From contig UQNA01000005.1 of the NCBI GenBank assembly GCA_900542195.1, positions 1-64,000 of the forward strand: a DNA stretch of 64,000 bases, read 5' to 3'. The notes beneath the pieces are model-generated. The model saw only the letters and a list, made by a program, of their open reading frames with translations. It was not told where the DNA came from and searched no databases. Positions within the stretch are counted from its first letter, which is position 1; the number at the start of each line of letters is the position of its first letter. Made by a program: the position numbers and the translations under genes. This document shows positions 17,197 through 24,753 of the stretch, piece after piece. The DNA comes from an uncultured Sutterella sp. GTDB lineage: Bacteria > Pseudomonadota > Gammaproteobacteria > Burkholderiales > Burkholderiaceae_F.

Positions 17197-17236
17197 AGGC
17201 TGCAAACATAACATGTGTTTGCAGCCTTTCCTGTTT
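17197..17236 (+). terminator. Rho-independent terminator
   Basis: AGGCTGCAAACA/TGTTTGCAGCCT 12-bp perfect stem (17197-17227), followed by TTCCTGTTTT, downstream of the Spy-like gene. Confidence 0.85.
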
Positions 17237-17337
17237 TAGGTTTCCGAAAACAGACACAGTTTAGAAAAAGATGTGAGTGATTAGCTTTGCCTAACTGCAA
17301 AACGTAAAAAAATGAAGCATCTTTTCCTGAAAAGGCA

Positions 17338-17362
17338 AAGCGGCCCATTCAGAACCGCTTCG
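17338..17362 (-). terminator. Weak terminator-like hairpin downstream of the 77-aa membrane protein gene
   Basis: AAGCGG/CCGCTT stem read on the minus strand, followed by TGCCTTTTC. The T-run is interrupted, so this is tentative. Confidence 0.4.
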
Positions 17363-17446
17363 TACGAAATACTAAAATGGCAAACAACGACCAAAGCTCC
17401 AAAGAGAAGAACTCAATGGAGCCTAACCGTTCGTTTTTTCTAAAAA

Positions 17447-17680
17447 TTAATAAAAGCCCATTACCCACATGGCCAACAGAGTGCCGGGCCATAAAAGAGC
17501 ACCGATTACAACATACATAATGTTGAAGGCGAAATCTAATAGGCTTGTCCATAAATCTGCAATAACCGGAGTGTTTGCCCAGAGGTAGATGAACATGCCG
17601 ATTGCGCATGCAAAATAGCAGATAGAGAACCAGTTAACAAAACTTTGAGAAGTTCTTAAAGGTATAGTGTTTGTGCTCAT
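17447..17680 (-). CDS. Small membrane protein, 77 aa, unknown function
   Basis: Two or three hydrophobic segments: residues 15-33 (VNWFSICYFACAIGMFIYL) and most of 42-77 (LLDFAFNIMYVVIGALLWPG then LLAMWVMGF). AAAAGGAATTACG precedes the ATG, a good ribosome binding site, which supports a real gene. No family recognised. Monocistronic between convergent and divergent neighbours. Confidence 0.7.
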   Translation of the reverse strand: MSTNTIPLRTSQSFVNWFSICYFACAIGMFIYLWANTPVIADLWTSLLDFAFNIMYVVIGALLWPGTLLAMWVMGFY

Positions 17681-17858
17681 CGTAATTCCTTTTGGGGTTT
17701 TTCTTGCACCCCCTTCCTTTGTAAATTATTGCAAGTTAATAAGGAAGAATAAAGTCCTTGAACCTATTCTAGGCATTAAGGCAAATACTAAGAAACATCA
17801 TACCAACGTGATAAGCTTTCTGAGATTCGTCAAAAGTGACTATCTATAAGGACTTGAA

Positions 17859-18416
17859 ATGGATTCTCTCGAAGAAAAGCAAATTTCAACAGAGGAAGTT
17901 TACAAAGGCAACTTCTTAAAAATTTACAAAGACAAAGTTGAACTTCCGGACGGAAAAATAACAACAAGAGAATATATTAAACATCCCGGAGCAGCGGCAA
18001 TTATTCCTTTAACCAAGGACGGCCAAGTTGTTATAGAAAGACAATGGCGATACCCAGCCGGAAAAGCTTTTTTAGAAATTCCTGCCGGAAAATTGGACCC
18101 AAATGAAGATCCTCTCGTCTGTGCCAAACGCGAACTTTTAGAAGAAACCGGCTATGAAGCAGCAAACTGGGTCTTCCTAGGAAAGATCAATAATGCTATC
18201 GGCTATTCAAACGAAAGTATTTGGATCTACCTCGCCAAAGATCTTGTGAAAAAAGAACAACATCTTGATCCTGGAGAATTCGTAGAACTCTCCCTTCTTC
18301 CATGGAAAGAACTTGTCAAAAAATCTCTGAACGGCGAGATTACTGATGTAAAAACCATCATTGGCTCTCTTTGGCTAGAGAAATACTTGGGCGGCGCTGA
18401 CTTCTCTAAAAGATAA
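17859..18416 (+). CDS. Nudix hydrolase, ADP-ribose pyrophosphatase type
   Basis: 185 aa. The Nudix box is complete: G-x5-E-x7-REL-x-EE-x-G in GKLDPNEDPLVCAKRELLEE followed by TGYE. The upstream IERQWRYPAGKAFLEIPAG block is typical of ADP-sugar pyrophosphatases of the NudF group. Expected reaction: ADP-ribose to AMP plus ribose 5-phosphate. Last host gene before the prophage attachment site. Confidence 0.9.
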   Translation: MDSLEEKQISTEEVYKGNFLKIYKDKVELPDGKITTREYIKHPGAAAIIPLTKDGQVVIERQWRYPAGKAFLEIPAGKLDPNEDPLVCAKRELLEETGYEAANWVFLGKINNAIGYSNESIWIYLAKDLVKKEQHLDPGEFVELSLLPWKELVKKSLNGEITDVKTIIGSLWLEKYLGGADFSKR

Positions 18417-18472
18417 TTTCAAAAGACTCAGTTTAGATTTTGTATTAGAACCTCACCTCAACTCTTCAAAAA

Positions 18473-18556
18473 TCGAATTTGACGAAAGTGGTAGAGGCGT
18501 TAGGTTTGGCTTCTAGTATCCTAGACGTGTCGGTTCGAGTCGGACCTCTCGCACCA
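18473..18556 (+). pseudogene. Decayed tRNA-Leu copy at the prophage left end
   Basis: 84 nt aligning along its whole length with the intact tRNA-Leu(TAG) at 57296-57379. The 3' half is nearly identical; the 5' half has many changes. The acceptor 5' strand TCGAATT no longer pairs with CTCTCGC, the anticodon stem TTAGG/TCTAG is broken, and the loop TTTGGCT no longer carries TAG. The upstream sequence is also similar at both sites (TTTCAAAAGA, then GATTTTGTA). This is probably the original host copy, left to decay after the phage supplied an intact one. Confidence 0.85.
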
Positions 18557-18557
18557 A
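18522..18557 (+). other. attL core (direct repeat with attR)
   Basis: TAGACGTGTCGGTTCGAGTC plus, after one mismatch, GACCTCTCGCACCAA recur at 57345-57380. This 36-bp direct repeat covers the T-arm and 3' end of tRNA-Leu, the standard tyrosine-recombinase crossover region, and brackets int through the lysis genes. Confidence 0.9.
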
Positions 18558-18564
18558 GACACAT

Positions 18565-18641
18565 GCACATATCTACACAAGCCCGCACATGCGGGCTTTT
18601 TTGTTTTTCCAACTGCACATATCTGCACATATTTACACATG
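18565..18641. repeat. Short direct repeats beside attL (candidate integrase arm sites)
   Basis: GCACATATCT occurs at 18565 and 18615, and GCACATATTT at 18625, the last two in tandem with a 10-bp period. Short repeated arms next to att cores are bound by phage integrases or excisionases. This role is inferred from position only. Confidence 0.5.
18579..18606 (+). terminator. Rho-independent terminator next to attL
   Basis: AAGCCCGCA/TGCGGGCTT 9-bp stem with a CA loop, followed by a T-rich tract. It would isolate the prophage from host transcription coming through the tRNA remnant. Confidence 0.85.
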
Positions 18642-18724
18642 AATAGAGCATAAATAGAGCATGACGTAGAGCATGGAAAGGATAAAATAAAGGCCTAGAA
18701 ACCTACTATTTTTCGCTTTCAAAA

Positions 18725-19752
18725 ATGACACAAAACTGTCCGCCCAAACCTTGGTTAAGCATCGAACAGCAATTGGAGTTAATGCGCTCCAGAGGAATGC
18801 ACATCACCAGTACGGCGAGAGCTGCATCAATGCTTAAAGAGTTTGGGTATTACCGACTAAGCGGCTATTCCTACGTTTTAAGAGAGGTAGACCCAGAGAC
18901 AGGCGTCAGACTTAATTCTTTTAAAGCCGGCACATCTTTTGATTATGTTATCGAACTCTATGAGTTTGATAAGATGCTCCGGCTCTTGATCTTAGATGCG
19001 TTGGAAAGAATTGAAATTTCGTTCAGAACTTCAATTTCCTATCATCTCGGCCAAACAGATCCGCTCTTCTATAAGAATCCAGATAATTTCAAAACAGAGT
19101 TTAGGACAACTCAATACCCTATCTGGTTAAAAAAGCAGCAAGAAAAAATAGAGCAATCGAAAGAGGATTGTATTAGGCACAATACTAAAAATACGGGGAC
19201 AACATTCCTGTATGGGTCGTCTGTCAAACATGGGAATTTGGTCAGTTGACTTGGCTTTTAGGTATGTTGAATTACAAAGAAGTCGAATCTATCAGTCAGA
19301 ACTATGGCTTTTTTGGTTCCAAATCCTTTTTAACTTGGTTAAAGTGCTTAAAGGAACTGAGAAATATTTGTGCGCATCATTCCCGGCTTTGGAACAGAGT
19401 ATTTTCTTTCTACCCAAACAAACCAGTTAAAAAAGATGCCTCCGCTCCCATAAGTTGGAGCGCAGCTTTCGATGAAAATGAAAAACAGACCCTATTCTTC
19501 CGAGTTTGTGGAATCATTCATTTCTTAAAATTTATTGAATCTGAATCGACTTGGGAGGAGAGATTCAAATCAGCCCTGAAAAAGTTTCCGTCCGCGCCAG
19601 AACTCGATGTAACACTCGAGTGCATGGGGTTTCCAGAAGATTGGGAGGAGCAAATTGAATGCATAAAAAATAACCTTCCTCGAACACCACAATCAACTGA
19701 GTCAATCGGGTTAGAGGAAGGCCTTGGTGTGAACATATTATCAAAAAGATAA
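18725..19752 (+). pseudogene. Abi_2 family (AbiD/AbiF-like) abortive-infection gene, frameshifted
   Basis: Two overlapping frames, 18725-19249 and a continuation ending at 19752, together encode one Abi_2 protein of about 342 aa. The first contains SMLKEFGYYRLSGYSYVLR and FDKMLRLLILDALERIEISF, both family hallmarks. Read in the other frame the join gives KKYGDNIPVWVVCQTWEFG, then LKELRNICAHHSRLWNR. The frames reconnect if the A5 run at 19187-19191 gains one A. The gene therefore lost one base; it is a broken gene, a slippage-controlled gene or a sequencing error. Sits between attL and int, a common place for phage-exclusion genes. Confidence 0.8.
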
Positions 19753-19785
19753 GTAAATATCAAATAATTCAGTGCGTGTGTGTCC

Positions 19786-19801
19786 GTATACGTCCGTATG
19801 C
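19786..19801 (+). promoter_or_regulatory. Candidate repressor operator upstream of int
   Basis: GTATACGTCCGTATGC. It matches 14 of 16 positions with the reverse complement of the operator at 24766-24781, and shares an exact 13-mer with it (GTATACGTCCGTA). It lies about 48 bp before the int start codon. Confidence 0.6.
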
Positions 19802-19848
19802 GTCTAGCTAGATGAGCGGATATATACATTATTTAATAAGGAAAACTT

Positions 19849-20940
19849 ATGGCCAGCATTGGTAAATTGCCGACGGGAAGCTATCGCGTTCAGTACTACG
19901 TTGATGGGAAAAAATGTTCTAAAACCTTTAAAACTCGCTCCGAAGCTAAGACCTTTGCTGCACGCATTGAACTCTCCCCGGAAAAGTTCGCCAGTCGGCT
20001 GACGTTTGCCGATTGTCTAAAAGAATATCGAGACACTATGACAATTAAAAAGAAAGGTGCCCGGGAAGAATCTATCCGGATAAACAGACTTCTGAAGTAT
20101 CCGTTTGCTTCCGTTCTTCTCTCTGAGCTGACGGCTGTAGACATTCAATCCTGGGTAGATCAACGAGGATCTGAACCCTCAAAAAATGGCGGGACGGTTT
20201 CCCCTGCAACCGTTCGTCGTGAATATTGTCATGTGATAGGCGTTTTAAATTACGCAGTCCGGAAAGGATTTATTCCGAAATCTCCGGCTGTCGGAATTAG
20301 GCTGCCTGCAAAACCCGATCACAGAGAACGAGTGGCAACAGAAGAAGAGATTGAACGCTTAAAAGCCGCAACTGGGTGGGACGGCGTTTCTGTTCCGGAC
20401 AACCTTCTCCAGTCAGTCATTTTGGCTTTTGTACTTTCATGTAAGACCGGGATGCGTGCCGGGGAAATTCTTAAACTTGAGCACTCCTGGATTGATGGCC
20501 GTGTTATTCATTTGCCGGCGGACGCGACCAAAACTTCTACCCGTCGTGATGTCGCTTTAAGTCTGGATGCAGCTCGGTTGATAGACCTAGCAATCAAAGC
20601 AAAAAAGACCACATCACCAAAAATTTTTGAAGGATTAACAGATAAAAACCGTGACGCGCTCTGGCGAAAGGCGCGAGATAGAGCAGGATTAGGACCGTTG
20701 AGAGATTCTCAAGGCCGTGAGATTCGCGAAGGCCTCAATTTCCACGATGGCCGGGCCACATTCGCTACTTGGGCGGCCTCCCCTGATCCACGAACAGGAG
20801 CGCCCCGTTTGGACGTTCTGGCATTGGCCAGACAAACGGGGCATCGTGATTTGAAAATGCTGCAGAAATACTATCGAGCAACGGCAGAAGAAATCGCTAT
20901 GAGATTAGACGCTGCCGTTCTCGAAGAGCAAGAAAAGTAA
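19849..20940 (+). CDS. int: Phage integrase, tyrosine recombinase
   Basis: 363-aa site-specific recombinase. The N-terminal arm-binding region (about residues 1-45: SYRVQYYVDGKKCSKTFKTR) is followed by a SAM-like core-binding domain and the catalytic domain. Catalytic residues can be read as Arg203 (TGMRAGEIL), His299 and Arg302 (FHDGRATF), His332 (TGHRDLKML) and Tyr341. AATAAGGAAAACTT precedes the ATG. Its place next to attL and the tRNA attachment site identifies it as the prophage integrase. Its 3' end overlaps the convergent excisionase-like gene by 44 bp. Confidence 0.95.
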   Translation: MASIGKLPTGSYRVQYYVDGKKCSKTFKTRSEAKTFAARIELSPEKFASRLTFADCLKEYRDTMTIKKKGAREESIRINRLLKYPFASVLLSELTAVDIQSWVDQRGSEPSKNGGTVSPATVRREYCHVIGVLNYAVRKGFIPKSPAVGIRLPAKPDHRERVATEEEIERLKAATGWDGVSVPDNLLQSVILAFVLSCKTGMRAGEILKLEHSWIDGRVIHLPADATKTSTRRDVALSLDAARLIDLAIKAKKTTSPKIFEGLTDKNRDALWRKARDRAGLGPLRDSQGREIREGLNFHDGRATFATWAASPDPRTGAPRLDVLALARQTGHRDLKMLQKYYRATAEEIAMRLDAAVLEEQEK

Positions 20941-21202
20941 CTTTTGCCTGCTTTTCATAGTGTTTGTCGATCCATCGTTTAACATCCTCAAAGCGCCACC
21001 TTTTGTACCCTTTTTCAGTAACGCAGACCGGCGGCGGAAAGGTTGGATCATTAATCACCTGATCCGTGGAGGTGGATCGACCTGAGTTGCCTAACATGTA
21101 GGAAATATCCCGTTTGCGAACCAAAACCGGCGGGATATTTGGCCGCTGCAGCAATCGTTCTGCTATTTTGTCGGCCAGGGCGTCCAGTTCACTTTCGTTC
21201 AT
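20897..21202 (-). CDS. Excisionase-like (AlpA/Xis-type) DNA-binding protein
   Basis: 101 aa from the ATG at 21202, which follows AAAGGGATCAAAA. LVRKRDISYMLGNSGRSTSTDQVINDPTFPPPV and YKRWRFEDVKRWIDKHY match the MerR/AlpA winged-helix arrangement (helix-turn-helix, then the substrate-recognition wing and a W-x-x-x-D-V-x-x-W tail). Convergent with int and last in the leftward early operon, as expected for a recombination directionality factor. Assignment rests on fold pattern and position. Confidence 0.75.
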   Translation of the reverse strand: MNESELDALADKIAERLLQRPNIPPVLVRKRDISYMLGNSGRSTSTDQVINDPTFPPPVCVTEKGYKRWRFEDVKRWIDKHYEKQAKVTFLALRERQRLIS

Positions 21203-21272
21203 TTTTGATCCCTTTGTTGTCATTGTCACATTTTTAATTCATTCACTTTTGTCCGGAGAAACTCGGTTTTAA

Positions 21273-21551
21273 TCACGCCAGTCCGGAATCAAAGCCGGGC
21301 CATCTGCTGCCTCCGAAAAGCCGTCGGTAAGCATCCTCGTTGTATTTGATGTTTTCCCAGATTTCGTCTTGGGAGAGCCCAAGGGAGCAGAGTCTGTCAA
21401 CACAGCTGTTGAAAAGTCTTTTGAAGAACTGCAGGGCTGAGGGCTCCTTTGCTGCTTTCTGCAGCATCGGAGTTTCGCACCAGAAAATGGGCTCGACAGT
21501 GACAGCGTGGCTTTTGTAGTGTTCAGGATTTGTCAGTTTTTCGTATTCCAT
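21273..21551 (-). CDS. Phage early protein, unknown function
   Basis: 92 aa starting MEYEKLTNPEHYKSHAVTVE after ATAGGAGAAAAACA, so I reject the longer upstream frame. Soluble, with aromatic and cysteine residues scattered (FWCETPML, CVDRLCSLG) and a helical C-terminus. No family recognised. Lies between ssb and the excisionase gene in the leftward early operon. Confidence 0.65.
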   Translation of the reverse strand: MEYEKLTNPEHYKSHAVTVEPIFWCETPMLQKAAKEPSALQFFKRLFNSCVDRLCSLGLSQDEIWENIKYNEDAYRRLFGGSRWPGFDSGLA

Positions 21552-21561
21552 TGTTTTTCTC

Positions 21562-21897
21562 CTATCGCTGCATTCTGTCCAGCAGCTGAATCGATTCAGC
21601 AATCACTTTGGTTGTGTATCGGGTTTGGCCGTTCTGATCCTGCCATTTTTCTGTTTCTAGGCGCCCTTCGATGTAAATCGTGCTGCCCTTTGTCGTGTAC
21701 TTCTCAACGATCTCGGCCAGCTTTCCCCAGAGCGTTACTGTGTGCCATTGAGTCTGCTCTACCCGCTCATCGTTCCTGGTGAATCGTCTCGTTGTCGCGA
21801 TTGAAATTTCCGCGACTTTCATGTTCGAGTGAGTCATTCGGACGTCCGGAGCTTGTCCGAGGTTGCCGATCAAAATGACTTTATTAACGGAGGCCAT
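21562..21897 (-). CDS. ssb: Single-stranded DNA-binding protein, tail-less
   Basis: 111 aa covering just the OB fold: MASVNKVILIGNLGQAPDVR, then the WHTVTLWGKLAEIVEKYTTKGS core and IYIEGRLETEKWQDQNGQTR. The acidic tail with terminal DDxxPF found in chromosomal SSB is absent; the protein ends LLDRMQR. That tail recruits host repair and replication proteins, so this phage SSB may coat DNA without recruiting them. Start codon overlaps the preceding stop (TAATG). Confidence 0.93.
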   Translation of the reverse strand: MASVNKVILIGNLGQAPDVRMTHSNMKVAEISIATTRRFTRNDERVEQTQWHTVTLWGKLAEIVEKYTTKGSTIYIEGRLETEKWQDQNGQTRYTTKVIAESIQLLDRMQR

Positions 21898-22178
21898 TAC
21901 TCAGTCTCCTTTTTGACTTGTTCCGCGCTGGCGATTAAAGCGGTAGCCACTGCAGATGCTTTTTCCGGAGAAAGAGGAATCATGAATTTCTGCTCGGGGT
22001 TGTCCGGAGATTCACAGATCAACGCCGGAAAGATAACGTGTGCGCAGGAGTCCTTAATATGGATATCGAGTTTGCTCACAGTTACGTTCGTAAGGTCCAA
22101 AGGCTGGAAGCCTTTCTCGCTGAAAGCCTGACGTGTTCTTTCTTCGACGAGTTGTTTAATTCGATTTTCTTTTTGCAT
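21897..22178 (-). CDS. Phage early protein, unknown function (93 aa)
   Basis: Start ATG at 22178 after AAAAGGAGCAGCA. Begins MQKENRIKQLVEERTRQAFS; LSPEKASAVATALIASAEQVKKETE ends it as a helix. Soluble, with a mixed alpha/beta pattern. Its stop overlaps the ssb start, so the two are translationally coupled and a role near ssb in DNA metabolism is possible. No family recognised. Confidence 0.65.
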   Translation of the reverse strand: MQKENRIKQLVEERTRQAFSEKGFQPLDLTNVTVSKLDIHIKDSCAHVIFPALICESPDNPEQKFMIPLSPEKASAVATALIASAEQVKKETE

Positions 22179-22665
22179 TGCTGCTCCTTTTAAGTTTTTC
22201 TTTGGCTCGTTCATAAGCCCAAGTAAATTCATTAAGTGTTTTGTGAGGCGCCAGTGCCACAGCCTCTTTTAGTGTCGGGATGATGATGGCAAAGGCCTGG
22301 CTGATGATCTTGATTTCGTCGCCTGTGGCCACGAAACCCTTGGTTTGTCCTTTGAGCTGGCGGTCGCTGATGTCATTGATGGCTTTCCGTGCTGCCATTG
22401 CGATCGGACCGACTTCGTTGATCTCCTGCTGATTCAGGTGCTCATAACGTTTGTAGAGCAGGCCTAAAAACCAGTTGAGTGTGTCTTCGATCCAGTCCAT
22501 CTGCTGATCCGTCAAGGTTCCGGCCGGAAGGCTCGATTCAACATACAAGGCGACTTGAGTCAGTTTGGCTTCGACATCGGCCTGAGCTTCCGCGGGCCAA
22601 TAAGGGCCGACTTTTACGGTCCTCGGGTGATATTTCTTTGCCCGGGTCTTCTTTGATTTAGGCAT
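22156..22665 (-). CDS. Phage early protein, unknown function (169 aa)
   Basis: GGAGGAAATCG precedes the ATG. The basic N-terminus (MPKSKKTRAKKYHPRTVKVG) is followed by a largely helical body (ADVEAKLTQVALYVESSLPA, WIEDTLNWFLGLLYKRYEHL) and a basic tail (RAKEKLKRSSNAKRKSN). The charged ends suggest nucleic acid contact, but no known domain is recognised. Overlaps its downstream neighbour by 23 bp. Confidence 0.65.
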   Translation of the reverse strand: MPKSKKTRAKKYHPRTVKVGPYWPAEAQADVEAKLTQVALYVESSLPAGTLTDQQMDWIEDTLNWFLGLLYKRYEHLNQQEINEVGPIAMAARKAINDISDRQLKGQTKGFVATGDEIKIISQAFAIIIPTLKEAVALAPHKTLNEFTWAYERAKEKLKRSSNAKRKSN

Positions 22666-22942
22666 CGATTTCCTCCAGATCGCTGTCCGGGGAAATAACT
22701 AGCCTTCCGTGCGGACCGTTAATCGGGAACTGATATGTGTAAAAGAATTCAAAGTCGGATCGATCCGGCTTTAATCCGACCGTTACATAACAGGAATGTC
22801 CGGCTTTGCCGTTGGCAATCAGCTCGAAGTTTTTGACAGCCTCTTCGAGCATTGCCTGCTTCCGGGAGGCCGTTGCATTCCCTGAGAAAAGCTGGATGAA
22901 CTCCTTCAGGGCAAAAACAGTGGATTTTTTAAGCTTCAGCAT
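22658..22942 (-). CDS. Phage early protein, unknown function (94 aa)
   Basis: Starts MLKLKKSTVFALKEFIQLFS after GGAGTGGACACAAA. N-terminal helix, then strands (HSCYVTVGL, FEFFYTYQFP). The first 20 residues resemble those of the upstream gene (MKTLKPEFVNALGNFIAS), and both continue into a similar beta region ending with an acidic or polar tail, so the two look like distant tandem paralogues. No family recognised. Confidence 0.65.
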   Translation of the reverse strand: MLKLKKSTVFALKEFIQLFSGNATASRKQAMLEEAVKNFELIANGKAGHSCYVTVGLKPDRSDFEFFYTYQFPINGPHGRLVISPDSDLEEIDA

Positions 22943-23244
22943 TTTGTGTCCACTCCGTCTGCCGGTGTGCCCTTGGTACCCGTGTAGTCGTTTACTGAAG
23001 CCACGATTCTGTAGGTCTCGCCTCCGATAACCGCTTCATGCATGAAGCCGGCGGTAAAGACTTTCGGGTCAGCAGGGTCCGGATAGAGAACAAAGCAGTC
23101 CGTGGCTGTTTTTGTGTTGGCCAGCCATTCGAGCTCGATAACGATTCGCCGTCTGGTGAACCAGTTTTCCAGCGGATCTTCGTTTGAGCGGGAGGCTATG
23201 AAGTTCCCCAGTGCGTTGACGAATTCAGGTTTGAGCGTTTTCAT
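22936..23244 (-). CDS. Phage early protein, unknown function (102 aa)
   Basis: I use the ATG at 23244 (MKTLKPEFVNALGNFIASRS) with TTTTTGGAATCACT upstream; a longer TTG-initiated frame to 23319 is less likely. Helix followed by strands (RRRIVIELEWL, TDCFVLYPDP, VFTAGFMHEAVIGGETYRIV). Appears related to the next gene, with which it overlaps by 7 bp. No family recognised. Confidence 0.62.
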   Translation of the reverse strand: MKTLKPEFVNALGNFIASRSNEDPLENWFTRRRIVIELEWLANTKTATDCFVLYPDPADPKVFTAGFMHEAVIGGETYRIVASVNDYTGTKGTPADGVDTKC

Positions 23245-23345
23245 AGTGATTCCAAAAACTTGAGCGGGTGCCGGTCTTTCCCGGCTGCCATCCTCCGTTG
23301 GATAATTAAAGAGTTCCAATCACTAACTATCCTATGGAGGAGAAA

Positions 23346-23684
23346 ATGGCTGAAAGCAAAACAAACGAAAATGTAGTAAAGATGACTGAAACCGGTGCAG
23401 TTAGGGTTATTGCCGCGGCTCTTCAGAGCGGAGTTTTAAAGCTTCCCTACTCGACGGCTTTTCCTCAGAAGCTTACGGAGGCTCTTGAGTCCCGATCTAT
23501 TGAAACTTGGGTCCGGCACGACAAGGTTCCCGTTCAGGAAGTTTTGGACGGCAGGCTTATGAGTCAATTTGTTCTTCCGGCCCGTGCGGACGGACTTTAT
23601 CTTCTTTCTCTTTTTGCCGTTCTTACTGAAGGAGTTTCCAAAGATACTCTCGCCGATCTCGGATTGACCGCCGCCACAGAGTAA
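23346..23684 (+). CDS. Phage protein, unknown function, on the strand opposite to its operon neighbours
   Basis: 112 aa. TATGGAGGAGAAA precedes the ATG at 23346. VKMTETGAVRVIAAALQSGV, LKLPYSTAFPQKLTEALESR and YLLSLFAVLTEGVSKDTLADL read as a compact helical protein. It runs rightward inside the leftward early operon, so it has its own promoter and looks like an inserted accessory gene. It overlaps the antisense 3' part of the 23436-23918 frame. No family recognised. Confidence 0.6.
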   Translation: MAESKTNENVVKMTETGAVRVIAAALQSGVLKLPYSTAFPQKLTEALESRSIETWVRHDKVPVQEVLDGRLMSQFVLPARADGLYLLSLFAVLTEGVSKDTLADLGLTAATE

Positions 23685-23918
23685 GTCCATCTTGATTAGG
23701 TAGAAGTATTGTTGTTGGGTAAGCCTATAAAGTCGACTGATAAAGAAGTCGTTTCCGGAAGCAAGGGCCGCTATTGAGGCTTTTTGCCAAAACTTCCACA
23801 AGTTAATAGCTGCCTTTCTGTTCAAAGGAACAGGCTTGCCATAGGACTTTTCGGCATCTTCTTTGATCTCCAGGCTTTCCCAAGCCTGGAGAATCATTTT
23901 TTTCTGTTTCCGCTTCAT
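23436..23918 (-). CDS. Phage early protein, unknown; 3' third antisense to the 23346 gene
   Basis: The start is well supported: GGAGGAACAATC before an ATG overlapping the upstream stop. The first 75 or so residues look like a gene (MKRKQKKMILQAWESLEIKE, LWKFWQKASIAALASGNDFF). Beyond about 23690 the frame runs antisense through the plus-strand gene as a basic, low-complexity tail (KKRKKIKSVRTGRKNK). Probably the original short gene lost its stop when the neighbouring gene was inserted; the real C-terminus is uncertain. Confidence 0.5.
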   Translation of the reverse strand: MKRKQKKMILQAWESLEIKEDAEKSYGKPVPLNRKAAINLWKFWQKASIAALASGNDFFISRLYRLTQQQYFYLIKMDLLCGGGQSEIGESIFGNSFSKNGKKRKKIKSVRTGRKNKLTHKPAVQNFLNGNLVVPDPSFNRSGLKSLRKLLRKSRRVGKL

Positions 23919-24163
23919 GATTGTTCCTCCTGGCTTGCGCCATCCTTTTCCTCATTAAGCCAGTAGAAGCCCAAGTGCTCATTAGCTAGAGTGGAGCCTA
24001 AGGCTCGATAGGTTCTGTCCAATTCAGCCATGATCTTGTCTGTCCGGCGATCGCCTTTTGGGTAGCAGAGCTGCTTTGTCAGGTCATCGCAAACTTCTAT
24101 CAGGCGGATAATCCGTTCCAGACTTTCACGTTCCAAAAGGAAGGTCAGTTTATGGCCGTACAT
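23915..24163 (-). CDS. Phage early protein, unknown function (82 aa)
   Basis: AACAAGGAGCGAGCATAA precedes the ATG. Charged and helical: RESLERIIRLIEVCDDLTKQ, then RTDKIMAELDRTYRALGSTL and a C-terminal acidic tail. Pattern resembles the preceding gene (24164-24397), with a short strand at the start, then helices and a GN/ST-rich loop, so they may be paralogues. No family recognised. Confidence 0.65.
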   Translation of the reverse strand: MYGHKLTFLLERESLERIIRLIEVCDDLTKQLCYPKGDRRTDKIMAELDRTYRALGSTLANEHLGFYWLNEEKDGASQEEQS

Positions 24164-24397
24164 TTATGCTCGCTCCTTGTTAGCGGCAGTTCTGCGATCA
24201 AGCGCCAAGCCATGATTTTTCAAGATCAAAACATTGCCAATTCGATAACAAAGTTTTTCGATCTCCCACATAAATTCCCCTTTCCGGTCGGGATTGCTTT
24301 CGCAGGCCTTCTCAAGTTTTTCTTTTTGATTTAAAAGATCGACTACGAAGTCCATATCCGACTGGGAGATTGAAAAAGTGATGTTTTCTACCCTCAT
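24164..24397 (-). CDS. Phage early protein, unknown function (77 aa)
   Basis: CGGAGGAATAA precedes the ATG, which abuts the previous stop. Begins MRVENITFSISQSDMDFVVD, then LLNQKEKLEKACESN and LCYRIGNVLILKNHGLAL. Soluble and helical. Related in layout to the next downstream gene. No family recognised. Confidence 0.65.
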   Translation of the reverse strand: MRVENITFSISQSDMDFVVDLLNQKEKLEKACESNPDRKGEFMWEIEKLCYRIGNVLILKNHGLALDRRTAANKERA

Positions 24398-24715
24398 TTA
24401 TTCCTCCGGCAGTCCTGCGAGATTGCGGGAGAGGATCATGATGCACTCGGTAAACAGTTCTCTGGCTGCCGGATGGGGGTGGGGATTGGAAGCAACACAG
24501 GCACCGAGCAGACCGATCAATTCGATCACGTGCTCTTTGGCCATTCGGTGATTGCTGTCCAGAAGGACGTTCAGAAGATTTTGGGTGGAGCCGAAAAGGC
24601 GCCCGAAAGATTCACCGCTCCAGGCAAGCAATTGACTGGCGCTGTTGTTGACGGTGATGGCGTCGACGTTTGAAAAGAAGATCCAAACGGGTAGAGAATT
24701 TTCAGTGTTTAACAT
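24398..24715 (-). CDS. First gene of the leftward early operon, unknown function
   Basis: 105 aa from the ATG at 24715 (MLNTENSLPVWIFFSNVDAI) preceded by GAGGTGCGTT. Contains a helical stretch LNVLLDSNHRMAKEHVIELIG and a His/Pro motif SNPHPHPAARELFTECIMIL. Its start lies about 20 nt from the predicted transcription start of the operator-controlled promoter at 24742-24770. No family recognised. Confidence 0.65.
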   Translation of the reverse strand: MLNTENSLPVWIFFSNVDAITVNNSASQLLAWSGESFGRLFGSTQNLLNVLLDSNHRMAKEHVIELIGLLGACVASNPHPHPAARELFTECIMILSRNLAGLPEE

Positions 24716-24737
24716 AACGCACCTCATTGAGAGATGC

Positions 24738-24753
24738 GTCTATGGTAATAGAC
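24738..24753. promoter_or_regulatory. Candidate phage operator OL1
   Basis: GTCTATGGTAATAGAC is a perfect inverted repeat (6-bp arms, 4-bp spacer) covering the -10 of the leftward promoter. Same half-sites as the other operators of this switch. Confidence 0.65.
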
